Below are positions 41,235-49,141 of a stretch of 64,000 bases of DNA, piece after piece. Location of the stretch: contig NZ_BSFI01000002.1 in the NCBI RefSeq assembly GCF_027922265.1, forward strand, positions 248,001-312,000, written 5' to 3'. How positions within the stretch are numbered: position 1 is the first letter of the stretch; every line of letters starts with the position of its first letter. Both the position numbers and the translations under genes were made by a program. The notes beneath the pieces are model-generated. The model was given only the letters and a program-made list of their open reading frames with translations, did no database searches and was not told the DNA's origin. This DNA is from Hansschlegelia plantiphila. Lineage in GTDB: Bacteria > Pseudomonadota > Alphaproteobacteria > Rhizobiales > Methylopilaceae.

Positions 41235-41586
41235 GTCGCGTTCTCCGCCCAAGGCTGGCTTGGAGATGAATGCGGCTGGCAGCGTGGCGACGGCCAGCTG
41301 GTCATTTGCTTAGTTGGTAGGCGCCTTAAAGCACGCGACCTTACGCCGTCGTCTCGAAGACGCAGCCAATCAGCGTCAAGTCCTCAGCCGCGCTGTGCGC
41401 CGCGGATATGTAGAGCGCGTCTCTTCGGAAGACCCTCATGCGGCTCTCCGTAGTAATCCTATTCGCAAAGCCTGGCATGACTCCTGCATAGGAGTCGGCG
41501 GCGCCCTTGACGCCGGCGAGCGGCGCGTTGCGAACGCCCGCGCGAAGACGTCAAGCGAACGCAAGAGGCGACGATCGGATTCCTTG
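41235..41586. other. intergenic region before the LuxR-type gene, 352 bp
   Basis: The frame of the downstream regulator is open through most of this stretch, but the residues encoded (basic and low in pattern) do not resemble the family. No promoter, repeat or RNA could be assigned. Confidence 0.4.
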
Positions 41587-42342
41587 ATGAGCGCGCTGGC
41601 CACAGAGTCGATCTGCGACGGCCTGACCGAGAAGATCGGCCGGACGGAAAACTTCGCCTCGGCGCTCGACTGTCTTATGGAGGTCACGGCCGATCTGGGA
41701 TTCACCCAGGTGCTTTACGCCTATCTGGCCAGTCCGGCCCGCCGCCCGAACGGCGAGTGGTCGCCCCTCAAGCTGAACGTCCGGAACTTCCCCGACGATT
41801 GGGAGGACGACTGGCGGCAGTTCATGAGCGTCGACCCCTATTATCGCGCCTGTTTCGAAGGGACGATGCCGATCGAGTGGACTGAGGTCCAGCGTAGGCC
41901 GCAGCTCTCGACGCAGCAAAAGGCGGCGTGCGCCTATCTCAACGATTTCGGCCTGTCCCGCGGCATCACCGTGCCGGTGCATCTGCCGTTCGGCCGCTTC
42001 GCCGTGGTGAGCGCGATCGTCGACCGCAGCTGCGCGAACTGGATCAACATCCGCGCGACCTCTCGCGATCGGCTGTTCTGGCTGACCCACGCCTTCACGC
42101 GCAGCGTCCTCGACCGCGGCTTCGAGGACCAGATCGACACCATCCAGCCGGTCAGGCTGACGCCGCGCGAACTCGAATGCCTGCAGTGGGCTTCCGCGGG
42201 AAAGACGTCGGCCGACACCGCCATCATCATCGGGCGGTCGGTCGAGACGGTTCGGCTCCATTTGAAGAACGCCATCCGCAAGCTCGACGCCTGCAACCGC
42301 GCGCAGGCGGTGGCGGCGGCGGTCCAGATGGGCCTGATCTGA
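41587..42342 (+). CDS. LuxR-family regulator with autoinducer-binding-like domain
   Basis: A 251-residue regulator. Residues 15-165 resemble an acyl-homoserine-lactone-binding domain: the motif WEDDWRQFMSVDPYYRACFEGTMPIEW keeps the W..DP....W pattern. The C-terminal helix-turn-helix (185-245) has LTPRELECLQWASAGKTSADTAIIIGRSVETVRLHLKNAI. No LuxI synthase is present in the window, so it would be a LuxR solo. The start at 41587 is chosen by domain length; no clear ribosome site precedes it. It is convergent with the transporter 3 operon, 16 bases away. Confidence 0.85.
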   Translation: MSALATESICDGLTEKIGRTENFASALDCLMEVTADLGFTQVLYAYLASPARRPNGEWSPLKLNVRNFPDDWEDDWRQFMSVDPYYRACFEGTMPIEWTEVQRRPQLSTQQKAACAYLNDFGLSRGITVPVHLPFGRFAVVSAIVDRSCANWINIRATSRDRLFWLTHAFTRSVLDRGFEDQIDTIQPVRLTPRELECLQWASAGKTSADTAIIIGRSVETVRLHLKNAIRKLDACNRAQAVAAAVQMGLI

Positions 42343-42358
42343 CAGCGCGGCGGGCGGC

Positions 42359-43069
42359 TCAGATCGAGAGGTGGCGCGCCGCAGTCTCCGGGTCGTCGAG
42401 TTCCTGAGGGGCGATCTCCGCGACGACGCGGCCCTTATCCATGATCAGGCAGCGGTCTGCGACCGCGCGGATCAGAGCGAGGTTCTGCTCCACGATCAGC
42501 ACAGTCAGCTTCTCTTCCGCCTGCAGACGGCGGATGATGCGGCCGATCTCCTGGACGATGTTCGGCTGCACGCCCTCGGACGGCTCGTCGAGCAGGATGA
42601 CGTCAGGCCGCCCGGCGAGGATGCGCCCGATCGCGAGTTGCTGTTGCTCCCCGCCACTCATCGATCCGGCCTGCTGCGACAGGCGTTTTGCGAGGATCGG
42701 GAAAAAGCCGAAGACGCGGTCGAGGTTCGTTCGGCCCGCGTCGCCGACGCGCATGCCGAGGGCGAGGTTCTCGGCGACCGTCATGCGGGCGAACACTTCG
42801 CGACCCTGCGGCACATATCCGACGCCGAGCCGGGCGCGCCGCGTGGCGTCGAGGCGCGTGACGTCGACGCCACGGAACGTGATGGCGCCCGAGAGCGCGG
42901 GGACTGCGCCGATCACGGTTTTCATAAGGGTGGTCTTGCCCACCCCGTTCCGGCCGATGACGGCGACGATCTCGCCGGTGGCGACGGTCAGCGAGACGTC
43001 GTCGATTACTTTCACCCGGCCGTAGCCGGACTTCACAGAACTGAGCGAAAGCTGCGCCGCTGCGGCCAT
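42359..43069 (-). CDS. urtE: ABC transporter 3 ATPase, UrtE type
   Basis: A 236-residue ATPase with Walker A GRNGVGKTT, VGYVPQGREVFARMTVAENL, signature SMSGGEQQQLAIGRIL, Walker B ILLDEPSEGVQPNIVQEIG and IVEQNLALI. The DEPSEGVQPNIV stretch is typical of UrtE. The ATG overlaps the UrtD stop by one base (TGATG). It is the last gene of the minus-strand urt-like operon. A longer open frame upstream is antisense background. Confidence 0.9.
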   Translation of the reverse strand: MAAAAQLSLSSVKSGYGRVKVIDDVSLTVATGEIVAVIGRNGVGKTTLMKTVIGAVPALSGAITFRGVDVTRLDATRRARLGVGYVPQGREVFARMTVAENLALGMRVGDAGRTNLDRVFGFFPILAKRLSQQAGSMSGGEQQQLAIGRILAGRPDVILLDEPSEGVQPNIVQEIGRIIRRLQAEEKLTVLIVEQNLALIRAVADRCLIMDKGRVVAEIAPQELDDPETAARHLSI

Positions 43070-43806
43070 CACGCGGTCCCGAGATAGATGCGGCGGACGT
43101 CCTCGTTCGCGGCGATCTCGTCGAATTCGCCCTGGGCGAACAACCGCCCGTAATGCAGCACGCTGGTGCGGGCCTTCAGGCTGCGGATGAAGCCCATGTC
43201 GTGCTCGATGACGATGATCGTCATGCCCTGCCTGTTCAGTTCGCGAATGAGACTCGCGGTCTTGGTCGTCTCCTCCGCCGAGAGGCCGGCCGCCGGCTCG
43301 TCGAGCAGCAGCAGGTCGGGTTCGGCGGCGATCGAAAGCCCGATCGAGAGCCATTGCTGCTGACCGTGTGAGAGCCGCCGCACCTCCTGGTGCTCAAGGC
43401 CCGCGAGTCCGACGCGTGCGAGCACAGCCGCGGCGCGGTCCGGAATATCGGCCTTGCGATGGTTGCGGCGCAGCGGAACGAACAGGTTCTGCAGCGCCGT
43501 CAGTTCGCCGAACGCGCTGATGTTCTGGAACTTCACCGAGAGGCCGAGCCGCGCGCGGCGGAACGCGGGCATCCGCGTCACGTCCCGGCCCCTGTAGAAC
43601 ACCTTCCCCGAGGTCGGCGTCTCCACGCCGATCAGCGTCTTGAAGAACGTGCTCTTGCCGGCGCCGTTCGGGCCGACCACGCAATGCACCTCGCCCCGCG
43701 CCACCTCGAGCGAGAGACCGTTCAGCGCGCGAACGCCGCCATAGACCTTGTAGACGTCGCGCACCGAGAGGATGGCGCCGTCCTCCGCCGCTACGGTCGC
43801 GGTCAC
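43069..43806 (-). CDS. urtD: ABC transporter 3 ATPase, UrtD type
   Basis: A 245-residue ATPase with Walker A GPNGAGKST, Q-loop VKFQNISAF, signature LSHGQQQWLSIG, Walker B LLLLDEPAAGLSAEE and switch H in VIEHDMGF. LSHGQQQWL is the UrtD form of the ABC signature. The GTG at 43806 overlaps the permease stop by four bases, which decides the start over the longer open frame. Confidence 0.9.
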   Translation of the reverse strand: MTATVAAEDGAILSVRDVYKVYGGVRALNGLSLEVARGEVHCVVGPNGAGKSTFFKTLIGVETPTSGKVFYRGRDVTRMPAFRRARLGLSVKFQNISAFGELTALQNLFVPLRRNHRKADIPDRAAAVLARVGLAGLEHQEVRRLSHGQQQWLSIGLSIAAEPDLLLLDEPAAGLSAEETTKTASLIRELNRQGMTIIVIEHDMGFIRSLKARTSVLHYGRLFAQGEFDEIAANEDVRRIYLGTA

Positions 43807-44942
43807 AGCGCGGCCCCGAGTCTCGCCGGGACCGATGACGTCGCGGATCCCGCGCGTTTCCGGCCGACGATCCCGCCGATCCATGCCCCGAGCGTCGCGG
43901 CGACGCCCTCCGGCGCGGCCAGCATCGCGGTCACCAGGATGACGCCGAGCGCAAGCAGCGAGATTTCGCCCCATGCGGCAAGCTCGATCGAGATGGCGTT
44001 CAGGGCGAGCGTGCTGACGACGACCGACGTCAGGTCCTTGCGGCCCCCGACCGCCACCCAGATCACCACAAGGATGTTGGGAGCGACGCTGAAACCGTCC
44101 GGGTGGATGTAGGCGCCCCAGGCGGTATAGAGCGCGCCCGAGAGCCCCGCGAGCGCAGCCGACAGGCAGAACACTCCGAGCTGCACGAGCCGCACGTCAT
44201 AGCCGAACGTCTCGGTGCGCTGCAGGTCTTCCCGGCAGGCGACGAGCAAATAGCCGAAGCTCGAATTCACCAGCCAGCGCAGGCCGAGATAGACCGCGAT
44301 TCCAACGCCCAGCACGAACCAGTAGAAGTCCCGCCCCCGGCCGTCGAACTCGACCGCATAGCCCGCGAGCCCGAGCGTGAGGCTCGGCAGCGCGGGATCG
44401 GACGCTGTCGCAGGGCCGAGCCCGTTCATGCCGCCGAGATAGGCCCCGCCGATCGTGTAGCTCGGATCCGCCGTCTGCCGCATGAACAGCCCGAGCAGCA
44501 GCGAAACCACCAGCATAAGGATCGCGACATAGACGCCCTTGAGGCGACTGTAGAACATCAGGCCGCCAATGCAGGCGGCGAAGGCGGCCGGCGCCAGAAC
44601 GCCCGCCAGCAGCGCGAGATCGGTGTTGCCCATCGGCTCGATCAGATTGATGCCGACGATGCCGTAGGCGTAGCCGCCCACGCCGAAAAACGCCGCCTGG
44701 CCGAGGCTCAGAATGCCGCAATAGCCCCAGATCAGGCAGAGGCTGAGCGCGAGGATCGACGAGATCAGGAAGTTGCTTGCGGTCAGCACGTGATAGCGCG
44801 AGGCGAAGCAAGGAAGCAGCGCGAGCGCGAGGATGGCGACGAGCCAACAGCACCAGAAGAAACGCGAATTGCCGAGCGTCTGCGGGCCGTTGAAGGACGC
44901 CAGTATCCGGACGGGCAGGGCGGCTCTGGGGGACTGCGGCAT
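43803..44942 (-). CDS. urtC: ABC transporter 3 permease, UrtC type
   Basis: A 379-residue membrane protein with about nine segments. Motifs are LSLCLIWGYCGILSLGQAAFFGVGGYAYG near 70-98 and the coupling loop VVIWVAVGGRKDLTSVVVSTLALNA near 300-325, both UrtC-like. The ATG at 44942 lies five bases after the UrtB stop. The open frame runs further up on the same strand but overlaps urtB out of frame and is not coding. Confidence 0.9.
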   Translation of the reverse strand: MPQSPRAALPVRILASFNGPQTLGNSRFFWCCWLVAILALALLPCFASRYHVLTASNFLISSILALSLCLIWGYCGILSLGQAAFFGVGGYAYGIVGINLIEPMGNTDLALLAGVLAPAAFAACIGGLMFYSRLKGVYVAILMLVVSLLLGLFMRQTADPSYTIGGAYLGGMNGLGPATASDPALPSLTLGLAGYAVEFDGRGRDFYWFVLGVGIAVYLGLRWLVNSSFGYLLVACREDLQRTETFGYDVRLVQLGVFCLSAALAGLSGALYTAWGAYIHPDGFSVAPNILVVIWVAVGGRKDLTSVVVSTLALNAISIELAAWGEISLLALGVILVTAMLAAPEGVAATLGAWIGGIVGRKRAGSATSSVPARLGAAL

Positions 44943-44947
44943 CGCCC

Positions 44948-45838
44948 TCAGCGCTCCATCGCCCGCGCCCGGCGGCGCTGGATGAAGTCGGAGATGCCGG
45001 CCGGCATCACGAGCAGAGCGATGAGCGCCGACGCCATGATCGAGACATAGCCGACATAGGGGTTGAAGACGTTCGAAGCGACGGTCTGGACGCCGGCGAG
45101 GTAGAGCGCGGCGTAGATCAGCCCCAGGATCGCATTGGCGCTGCCGCCCATGACCACGGTGATGAACGCCATCGGCGTGTAGTTCTGCCCGAAGAACGGC
45201 GAGATCGTCGCGGTCTGGGCGAACATGCCGCCCGCGATCCCGCCGAGCGCGCACCCGATGGCGAAGGTCAGCGTGTAGATCCGCTTGGTGTCGACCCCGA
45301 GCGCCGCCGCCATGCGGGGATTCTCCATCGCGGCGCGGGCGGCGATCCCGAAAGCCGTGAAGCGAAACAGCGCCCAGACCGCGACGATCAGGGCGACGGC
45401 GACCGCGAACAGCACCATGCGGTACACGCCGAACGAGAAGCCGCCGACGCTGAAACTGCCGAACGGCGTCGGCATGTTCATGATCGACGGTCCGAGGATG
45501 AGGAGGGCGGCCTGGCTGATGATGAGGCTGAGGCCCCAGGTCACGACCAGCGATGAGAGCAGCTGGTTGTAGAAATGGCGGATGACGAGCCGCTCCAGAA
45601 CCACCCCCGCGAGGCCCGCGCCCACCCCCGCTGCGACGATCGCGACCGGAGCGGGAGCGCCGGCGTGGAAGGCGCTGGCGGCGATATAGGCGCCGATCAT
45701 CATGATCTCGCCATGGGCCATGTTGATCACGCCCATCATCCCGTAGATCAGGATCAGTCCGGACGCCGCAAGCAACAGGAACGCCATGTTGTCGAAGTAC
45801 TGGTAGACCCAGCTGAAGATCTGGCCGGACAGTTCCAT
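44948..45838 (-). CDS. urtB: ABC transporter 3 permease, UrtB type
   Basis: A 296-residue membrane protein. Motifs are ASGLILIYGMMGVINMAHGEIMMIGAYIAAS near 25-55 and FITVVMGGSANAILGLIYAALYLAG near 225-250. It has about eight hydrophobic segments. It forms the channel with UrtC. Unlike cyanobacterial UrtB it has no long periplasmic N-terminal domain, so it is a short LivH-length form. Confidence 0.9.
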   Translation of the reverse strand: MELSGQIFSWVYQYFDNMAFLLLAASGLILIYGMMGVINMAHGEIMMIGAYIAASAFHAGAPAPVAIVAAGVGAGLAGVVLERLVIRHFYNQLLSSLVVTWGLSLIISQAALLILGPSIMNMPTPFGSFSVGGFSFGVYRMVLFAVAVALIVAVWALFRFTAFGIAARAAMENPRMAAALGVDTKRIYTLTFAIGCALGGIAGGMFAQTATISPFFGQNYTPMAFITVVMGGSANAILGLIYAALYLAGVQTVASNVFNPYVGYVSIMASALIALLVMPAGISDFIQRRRARAMER

Positions 45839-45890
45839 CTGGGACTCCTGCGCGCCTGCGACGGCGCATGCTTCGCCTCCGGAGAGGCAA

Positions 45891-45917
45891 GTCCTGCGCC
45901 GGAGCGCGGCGCAGGAC
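45891..45917 (-). other. GC hairpin between urtA-like and urtB-like genes
   Basis: GTCCTGCGCC and GGCGCAGGAC form a perfect ten-pair stem around seven bases. There is no U tract. As after the binding-protein gene of transporter 2, it probably stabilises the binding-protein message relative to the permease part. Confidence 0.55.
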
Positions 45918-45933
45918 CATCAGGTTCGGATCG

Positions 45934-47214
45934 TCAGTTCGACTGCGAGAGGTATTGCTTCCAGGCCGGGTTGTCGGCCGGGAGGAACTGGCGGTTCGGC
46001 GCCTTCTTGCGCATGTCGACGCCGATGTCCGTCAGGAAGGTCGGCTCCGTCATGCCGAGATCGGAGACCAGCGAGAGCGTATGGTCGTCGTTCACCTTGA
46101 AGAGGTAGGTGTGCATCGCCGCATGATGCTGCGAGCCGCGCATGGACCAGGGGCCGCCGGGCGCGTCGGGGATCGAGATGTCGCTCTCGAGCGCCGCGAT
46201 GGTCTTCTCGGTGTCGGTCGTGCCGGCCTTCTTCCAGGCCTCCGCCATCGCCTTGACCGCGACATAGCCGAAGGCCGCATGCTCGTTGACGTAGACCGTC
46301 TCGGGGAACATCGCGCGGATCTTGCTCGCGAATGTCTTGCTCGCCTCGCCCGGCACATCCTCGATATAGCCCGGCGGCACGAAGATGTTGGCGAGGGAGG
46401 GCGGCGCGAAGCGCTTGTGCTCGTAACCGTCGGTGATGGTGACGTTCGACCAGACCGGAGTCTTCAGCCCGGCCGCCTGCGCTTGCGGATAGAACTGCAC
46501 CTGCTCGGCCCCGACGAGGCAATGCACTTGGAAGTCGGGATTGACGCCCTTGATCTTGTCGATCGTCGCCTGCCATTGCGAGACGCCGAAGGGGAAGTAT
46601 TCCTCCATCTCGATCTTGCCGCCGGCGAGGCCGGCCGCGACGCGCACCCACTGGCCGATCGCGCGGCAGAAATTGTAGTCGGCGCCGATGAAGGTCATGC
46701 GCGGGCCGAACTTCTCGATCATCTGCTTGATGGCGGGAAGGACCTGCTGCTCCGGCGTCGGCCCGGAAAAGAACGAGTAATGGTCGGCGATGCCGCCTTC
46801 GCCCTGGTTGTTGTGCCAGTAGATCGTCTTGTTGCGCACCACCTCGCGGCGGGCCGCCTCGCGCTCGGCGCCGGTGTAGCCGGCCATCACGACATCGGCC
46901 TCCTTGTCGAACACGCAGCGCTGGGCGAGCTCCTGGTAGCGCTTGACGTCGGACTGACCGTCGAACTGGACGAGATCGATGAGCTTCTTCTTGCCGTCGA
47001 CCTCGACGCCGCCGGCGTCGTTGATCTCCTTCACGGCGAGCCTGTAGCCGTAGGTCTTCGGCGTCGACATGATCGAAAAGTCGCCCGAGAGGTCGTCGAT
47101 CGTGCAGACCACGATCTTGTCCTTGGCCATCGCCGGCGTCGCCCCCGCCGCGCTTGCGAGCAGGCCAAGAGTCAGCACCGACAGGGAAAGGCCGCGTCTG
47201 GTTGAAATCTTCAT
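45934..47214 (-). CDS. urtA: ABC transporter 3 substrate-binding protein (UrtA-like)
   Basis: A 426-residue precursor with a Sec-type signal (MKISTRRGLSLSVLTLGLL, cleavage after PAMA near residue 30). The mature protein is a type I binding protein: IVVCTIDDLSGDFS, LAVKEINDAGGVEVDG, IYWHNNQGEGGIADHYSFFSG, MTFIGADYNFCRAIGQW and EMEEYFPFGVSQWQATIDKIK. The last stretches occur in amide/urea receptors. Its operon is divergent from the nickel permease and urease cluster II, so urea is the most likely ligand (inference). It differs clearly from the receptors of transporters 1 and 2. Confidence 0.85.
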   Translation of the reverse strand: MKISTRRGLSLSVLTLGLLASAAGATPAMAKDKIVVCTIDDLSGDFSIMSTPKTYGYRLAVKEINDAGGVEVDGKKKLIDLVQFDGQSDVKRYQELAQRCVFDKEADVVMAGYTGAEREAARREVVRNKTIYWHNNQGEGGIADHYSFFSGPTPEQQVLPAIKQMIEKFGPRMTFIGADYNFCRAIGQWVRVAAGLAGGKIEMEEYFPFGVSQWQATIDKIKGVNPDFQVHCLVGAEQVQFYPQAQAAGLKTPVWSNVTITDGYEHKRFAPPSLANIFVPPGYIEDVPGEASKTFASKIRAMFPETVYVNEHAAFGYVAVKAMAEAWKKAGTTDTEKTIAALESDISIPDAPGGPWSMRGSQHHAAMHTYLFKVNDDHTLSLVSDLGMTEPTFLTDIGVDMRKKAPNRQFLPADNPAWKQYLSQSN

Positions 47215-47452
47215 CGGGACTGCCTTCCGGGGAGCGGGGAGCTGGACCTTGCACCCCGAGCCTAACGACGCAGTCTCGGCCGGACACGCTACCCAAAAAG
47301 GGGGGATGCGAGCGCCGGCTTCGTCGAGCCATCAATTGGACACGCCCGACGCGGGCGGCGCTCGGAAGAGCGTTTTCGGGGCGTCCAGCGAAGCGGCGTA
47401 GGCTGTCCGCGCTTCGCTCCGCCGCCTGTCGATCTTGTTCGGAGGCCTTGAG

Positions 47453-48040
47453 ATGAAGAAAGCTCTGCTCGGCGTCGCTCTCGCGATGCTGCCGACCGCG
47501 GCGTTCGCGCATGTCGGCCTCGGCCATGTCGACGGGTTCGCCCATGGCTTCGAACACCCCATCGGCGGCGCCGACCACGTCCTCGCAATGGTCGCCGTCG
47601 GGCTGCTGGCGGCCCGGCAAGGCGGACGAGCGCTCTGGGCGACGCCGCTGGCCTTCATGGGCATGATGGTGGTCGGCGGCGCGCTGGGCGTCGCGCATGT
47701 GGACGTGCCGTTCGTGGAGCTCGGGATCGGGCTGTCGGTCGTCGTGCTCGGGCTCGTCCTCGCCTTCGGCGTCGGCCTCCCGGCGCCCGCCGCGGCGGCG
47801 CTGGTCGGCTTCTTCGCGATCTTCCACGGCCATGCGCACGGCGCCGAAATGCCGGACACGGCGGCGGGCCTCGCTTACGGCGCGGGCTTCATAGCCGCCA
47901 CCGGCCTGCTGCACCTCACCGGAATTGCGATCGGGCTCGGCGCGCGCCGACTTCGCTCCGGCCTCAGGCCGAGGGTCTTCCGCGTCGCCGGCGCGGCGTT
48001 CGCGGCGGCGGGCGCGGCCATTCTTGGCGGGGCGCTCTGA
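47453..48040 (+). CDS. hupE: HupE/UreJ family nickel permease
   Basis: A 195-residue membrane protein with a cleavable-looking N-terminus (MKKALLGVALAMLPTAAFA). The HupE hallmark is HVGLGHVDGFAHGFEHPIGGADHVLAMVAVGL, and six hydrophobic segments include FHGHAHGAEMP between segments four and five. The histidines and aspartate of GGADHVLAM are the expected nickel-binding set. GGAGGCC precedes the ATG by about six bases. Position before ureA indicates that it supplies nickel to urease II (and perhaps I). A short CGCTC-GGAA-GAGCG hairpin with TTTT lies upstream at 47359-47376. Confidence 0.92.
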   Translation: MKKALLGVALAMLPTAAFAHVGLGHVDGFAHGFEHPIGGADHVLAMVAVGLLAARQGGRALWATPLAFMGMMVVGGALGVAHVDVPFVELGIGLSVVVLGLVLAFGVGLPAPAAAALVGFFAIFHGHAHGAEMPDTAAGLAYGAGFIAATGLLHLTGIAIGLGARRLRSGLRPRVFRVAGAAFAAAGAAILGGAL

Positions 48041-48257
48041 CGGTCGCTCGCCAACCAGACTTCGGGCGAACGCGACGACCCACGGCCGGGGGCTCGCCCG
48101 CTTCCGGATGACGGGTCATGCGTTCGCCCGGGGACCCTCGCGGCCGCATCCTACCCGGACGGGTAGGCGCCCAAACCCGTCTCCAACGGGCTCTATTCAC
48201 CCTTCGATTGCCCAACGCCGGCGGGCTTCGCCGCCCAAGCGCAGGATTGGCGGACCA

Positions 48258-48569
48258 ATGCATCTCACTCTCCGCGAAGAAGAACGCATCCAGCTCTGGG
48301 CCGCCGCCGAGATGGCGCGCAGGCGCCTGGAGAAGGGCGTCGCCCTCAACTACCCGGAGGCGATCGCCGTGATCAGCGACGAGATCCTGGAGCGGGCCCG
48401 CGAGGGCGTCATCCCGATGCTCACCGACATGATGGAGTACGGCGCGACCATCCTGAAGCGCGAGCACGTGATGACCGGCGTGCCGGAGATGCTGACGATC
48501 CTGCAGGTGGAGGCGCTGTTCCCGGACGGCACCAAGCTCGTGACGGTGATGAACCCCATTCGCGACTGA
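48258..48569 (+). CDS. ureA: urease gamma subunit (cluster II)
   Basis: A 103-residue Ure[70 protein letters not shown]. Length and motifs are standard for a free gamma subunit. It is separated from ureB by 31 bases. The N-terminal [10 protein letters not shown] differs from canonical LTPxExEKL, marking cluster II as a distinct urease lineage. Confidence 0.95.
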   Translation: MHLTLREEERIQLWAAAEMARRRLEKGVALNYPEAIAVISDEILERAREGVIPMLTDMMEYGATILKREHVMTGVPEMLTILQVEALFPDGTKLVTVMNPIRD

Positions 48570-48600
48570 CCGGTCGCTTGCACGCCTTCCGGAGACTCCC

Positions 48601-49107
48601 ATGACCGCCAAGTGGACGCGCCCGCCGCTTCCGAAATCCGTCGTCCCGTCCGAGGCCTTCGAGGTGGGCGAGCCGGAGAAGTGCGGAGCGATCGACTTCG
48701 CTGACGACGACATCGAGATCAACGAGGGCCGGCGCTCGATCGAGCTCGTTCTCGTGAACACCGGCGACCGGCCGGTCCAGATCGGCGCGCACTATCACCT
48801 CGCCGAATGCAACAAGGCGATGGCGTTCGACCGCGAGGCGGCCTTCGGCATGCGGCTCGACATCGCGAGCGGCACGGCGGTGCGCTTCGAGCCGGGCCAG
48901 AGCCGCAAGGTCCAGCTCACGACCTATGCGGGCCGCGAGGTGGCCTACGGCATGAACAACATGACCAACGGCACCGTCCGCTCCGAGATCATCAAGGATC
49001 TGACGATGCAGAAGCTCCGCGCCCACGGCTACTGCTTCGAAGGCGAGCGCTACAAGGTCCGCCCGAAGCCGGACGACCGCTTCGCGTCGACGAAGAAGAA
49101 GTCGTGA
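48601..49107 (+). CDS. ureB: urease beta subunit with C-terminal extension (cluster II)
   Basis: A 168-residue beta subunit. The core (about 30-130) has [52 protein letters not shown] and [11 protein letters not shown]. Most beta subunits have about 100-110 residues. This one carries 25-30 extra residues at the start and a basic tail ([18 protein letters not shown]) at the end. The role of the tail is unknown; it may shape oligomerisation or accessory binding. Confidence 0.92.
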   Translation: MTAKWTRPPLPKSVVPSEAFEVGEPEKCGAIDFADDDIEINEGRRSIELVLVNTGDRPVQIGAHYHLAECNKAMAFDREAAFGMRLDIASGTAVRFEPGQSRKVQLTTYAGREVAYGMNNMTNGTVRSEIIKDLTMQKLRAHGYCFEGERYKVRPKPDDRFASTKKKS

Positions 49108-49141
49108 TTAGCCGCCCGCAAACCGAGCCCGGACAGACACC

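Noticed and set aside
44943..45920. N-terminal extension of the transporter 3 UrtC-like permease through an open frame up to 45920
   Set aside because: The extension overlaps urtB out of frame and encodes arginine-rich noise. The ATG at 44942 gives a normal UrtC.
47359..47376. Short hairpin CGCTC-GGAA-GAGCG with TTTT upstream of hupE as a terminator or nickel-responsive attenuator
   Set aside because: The stem is only five pairs and the U run four; not strong enough to call.
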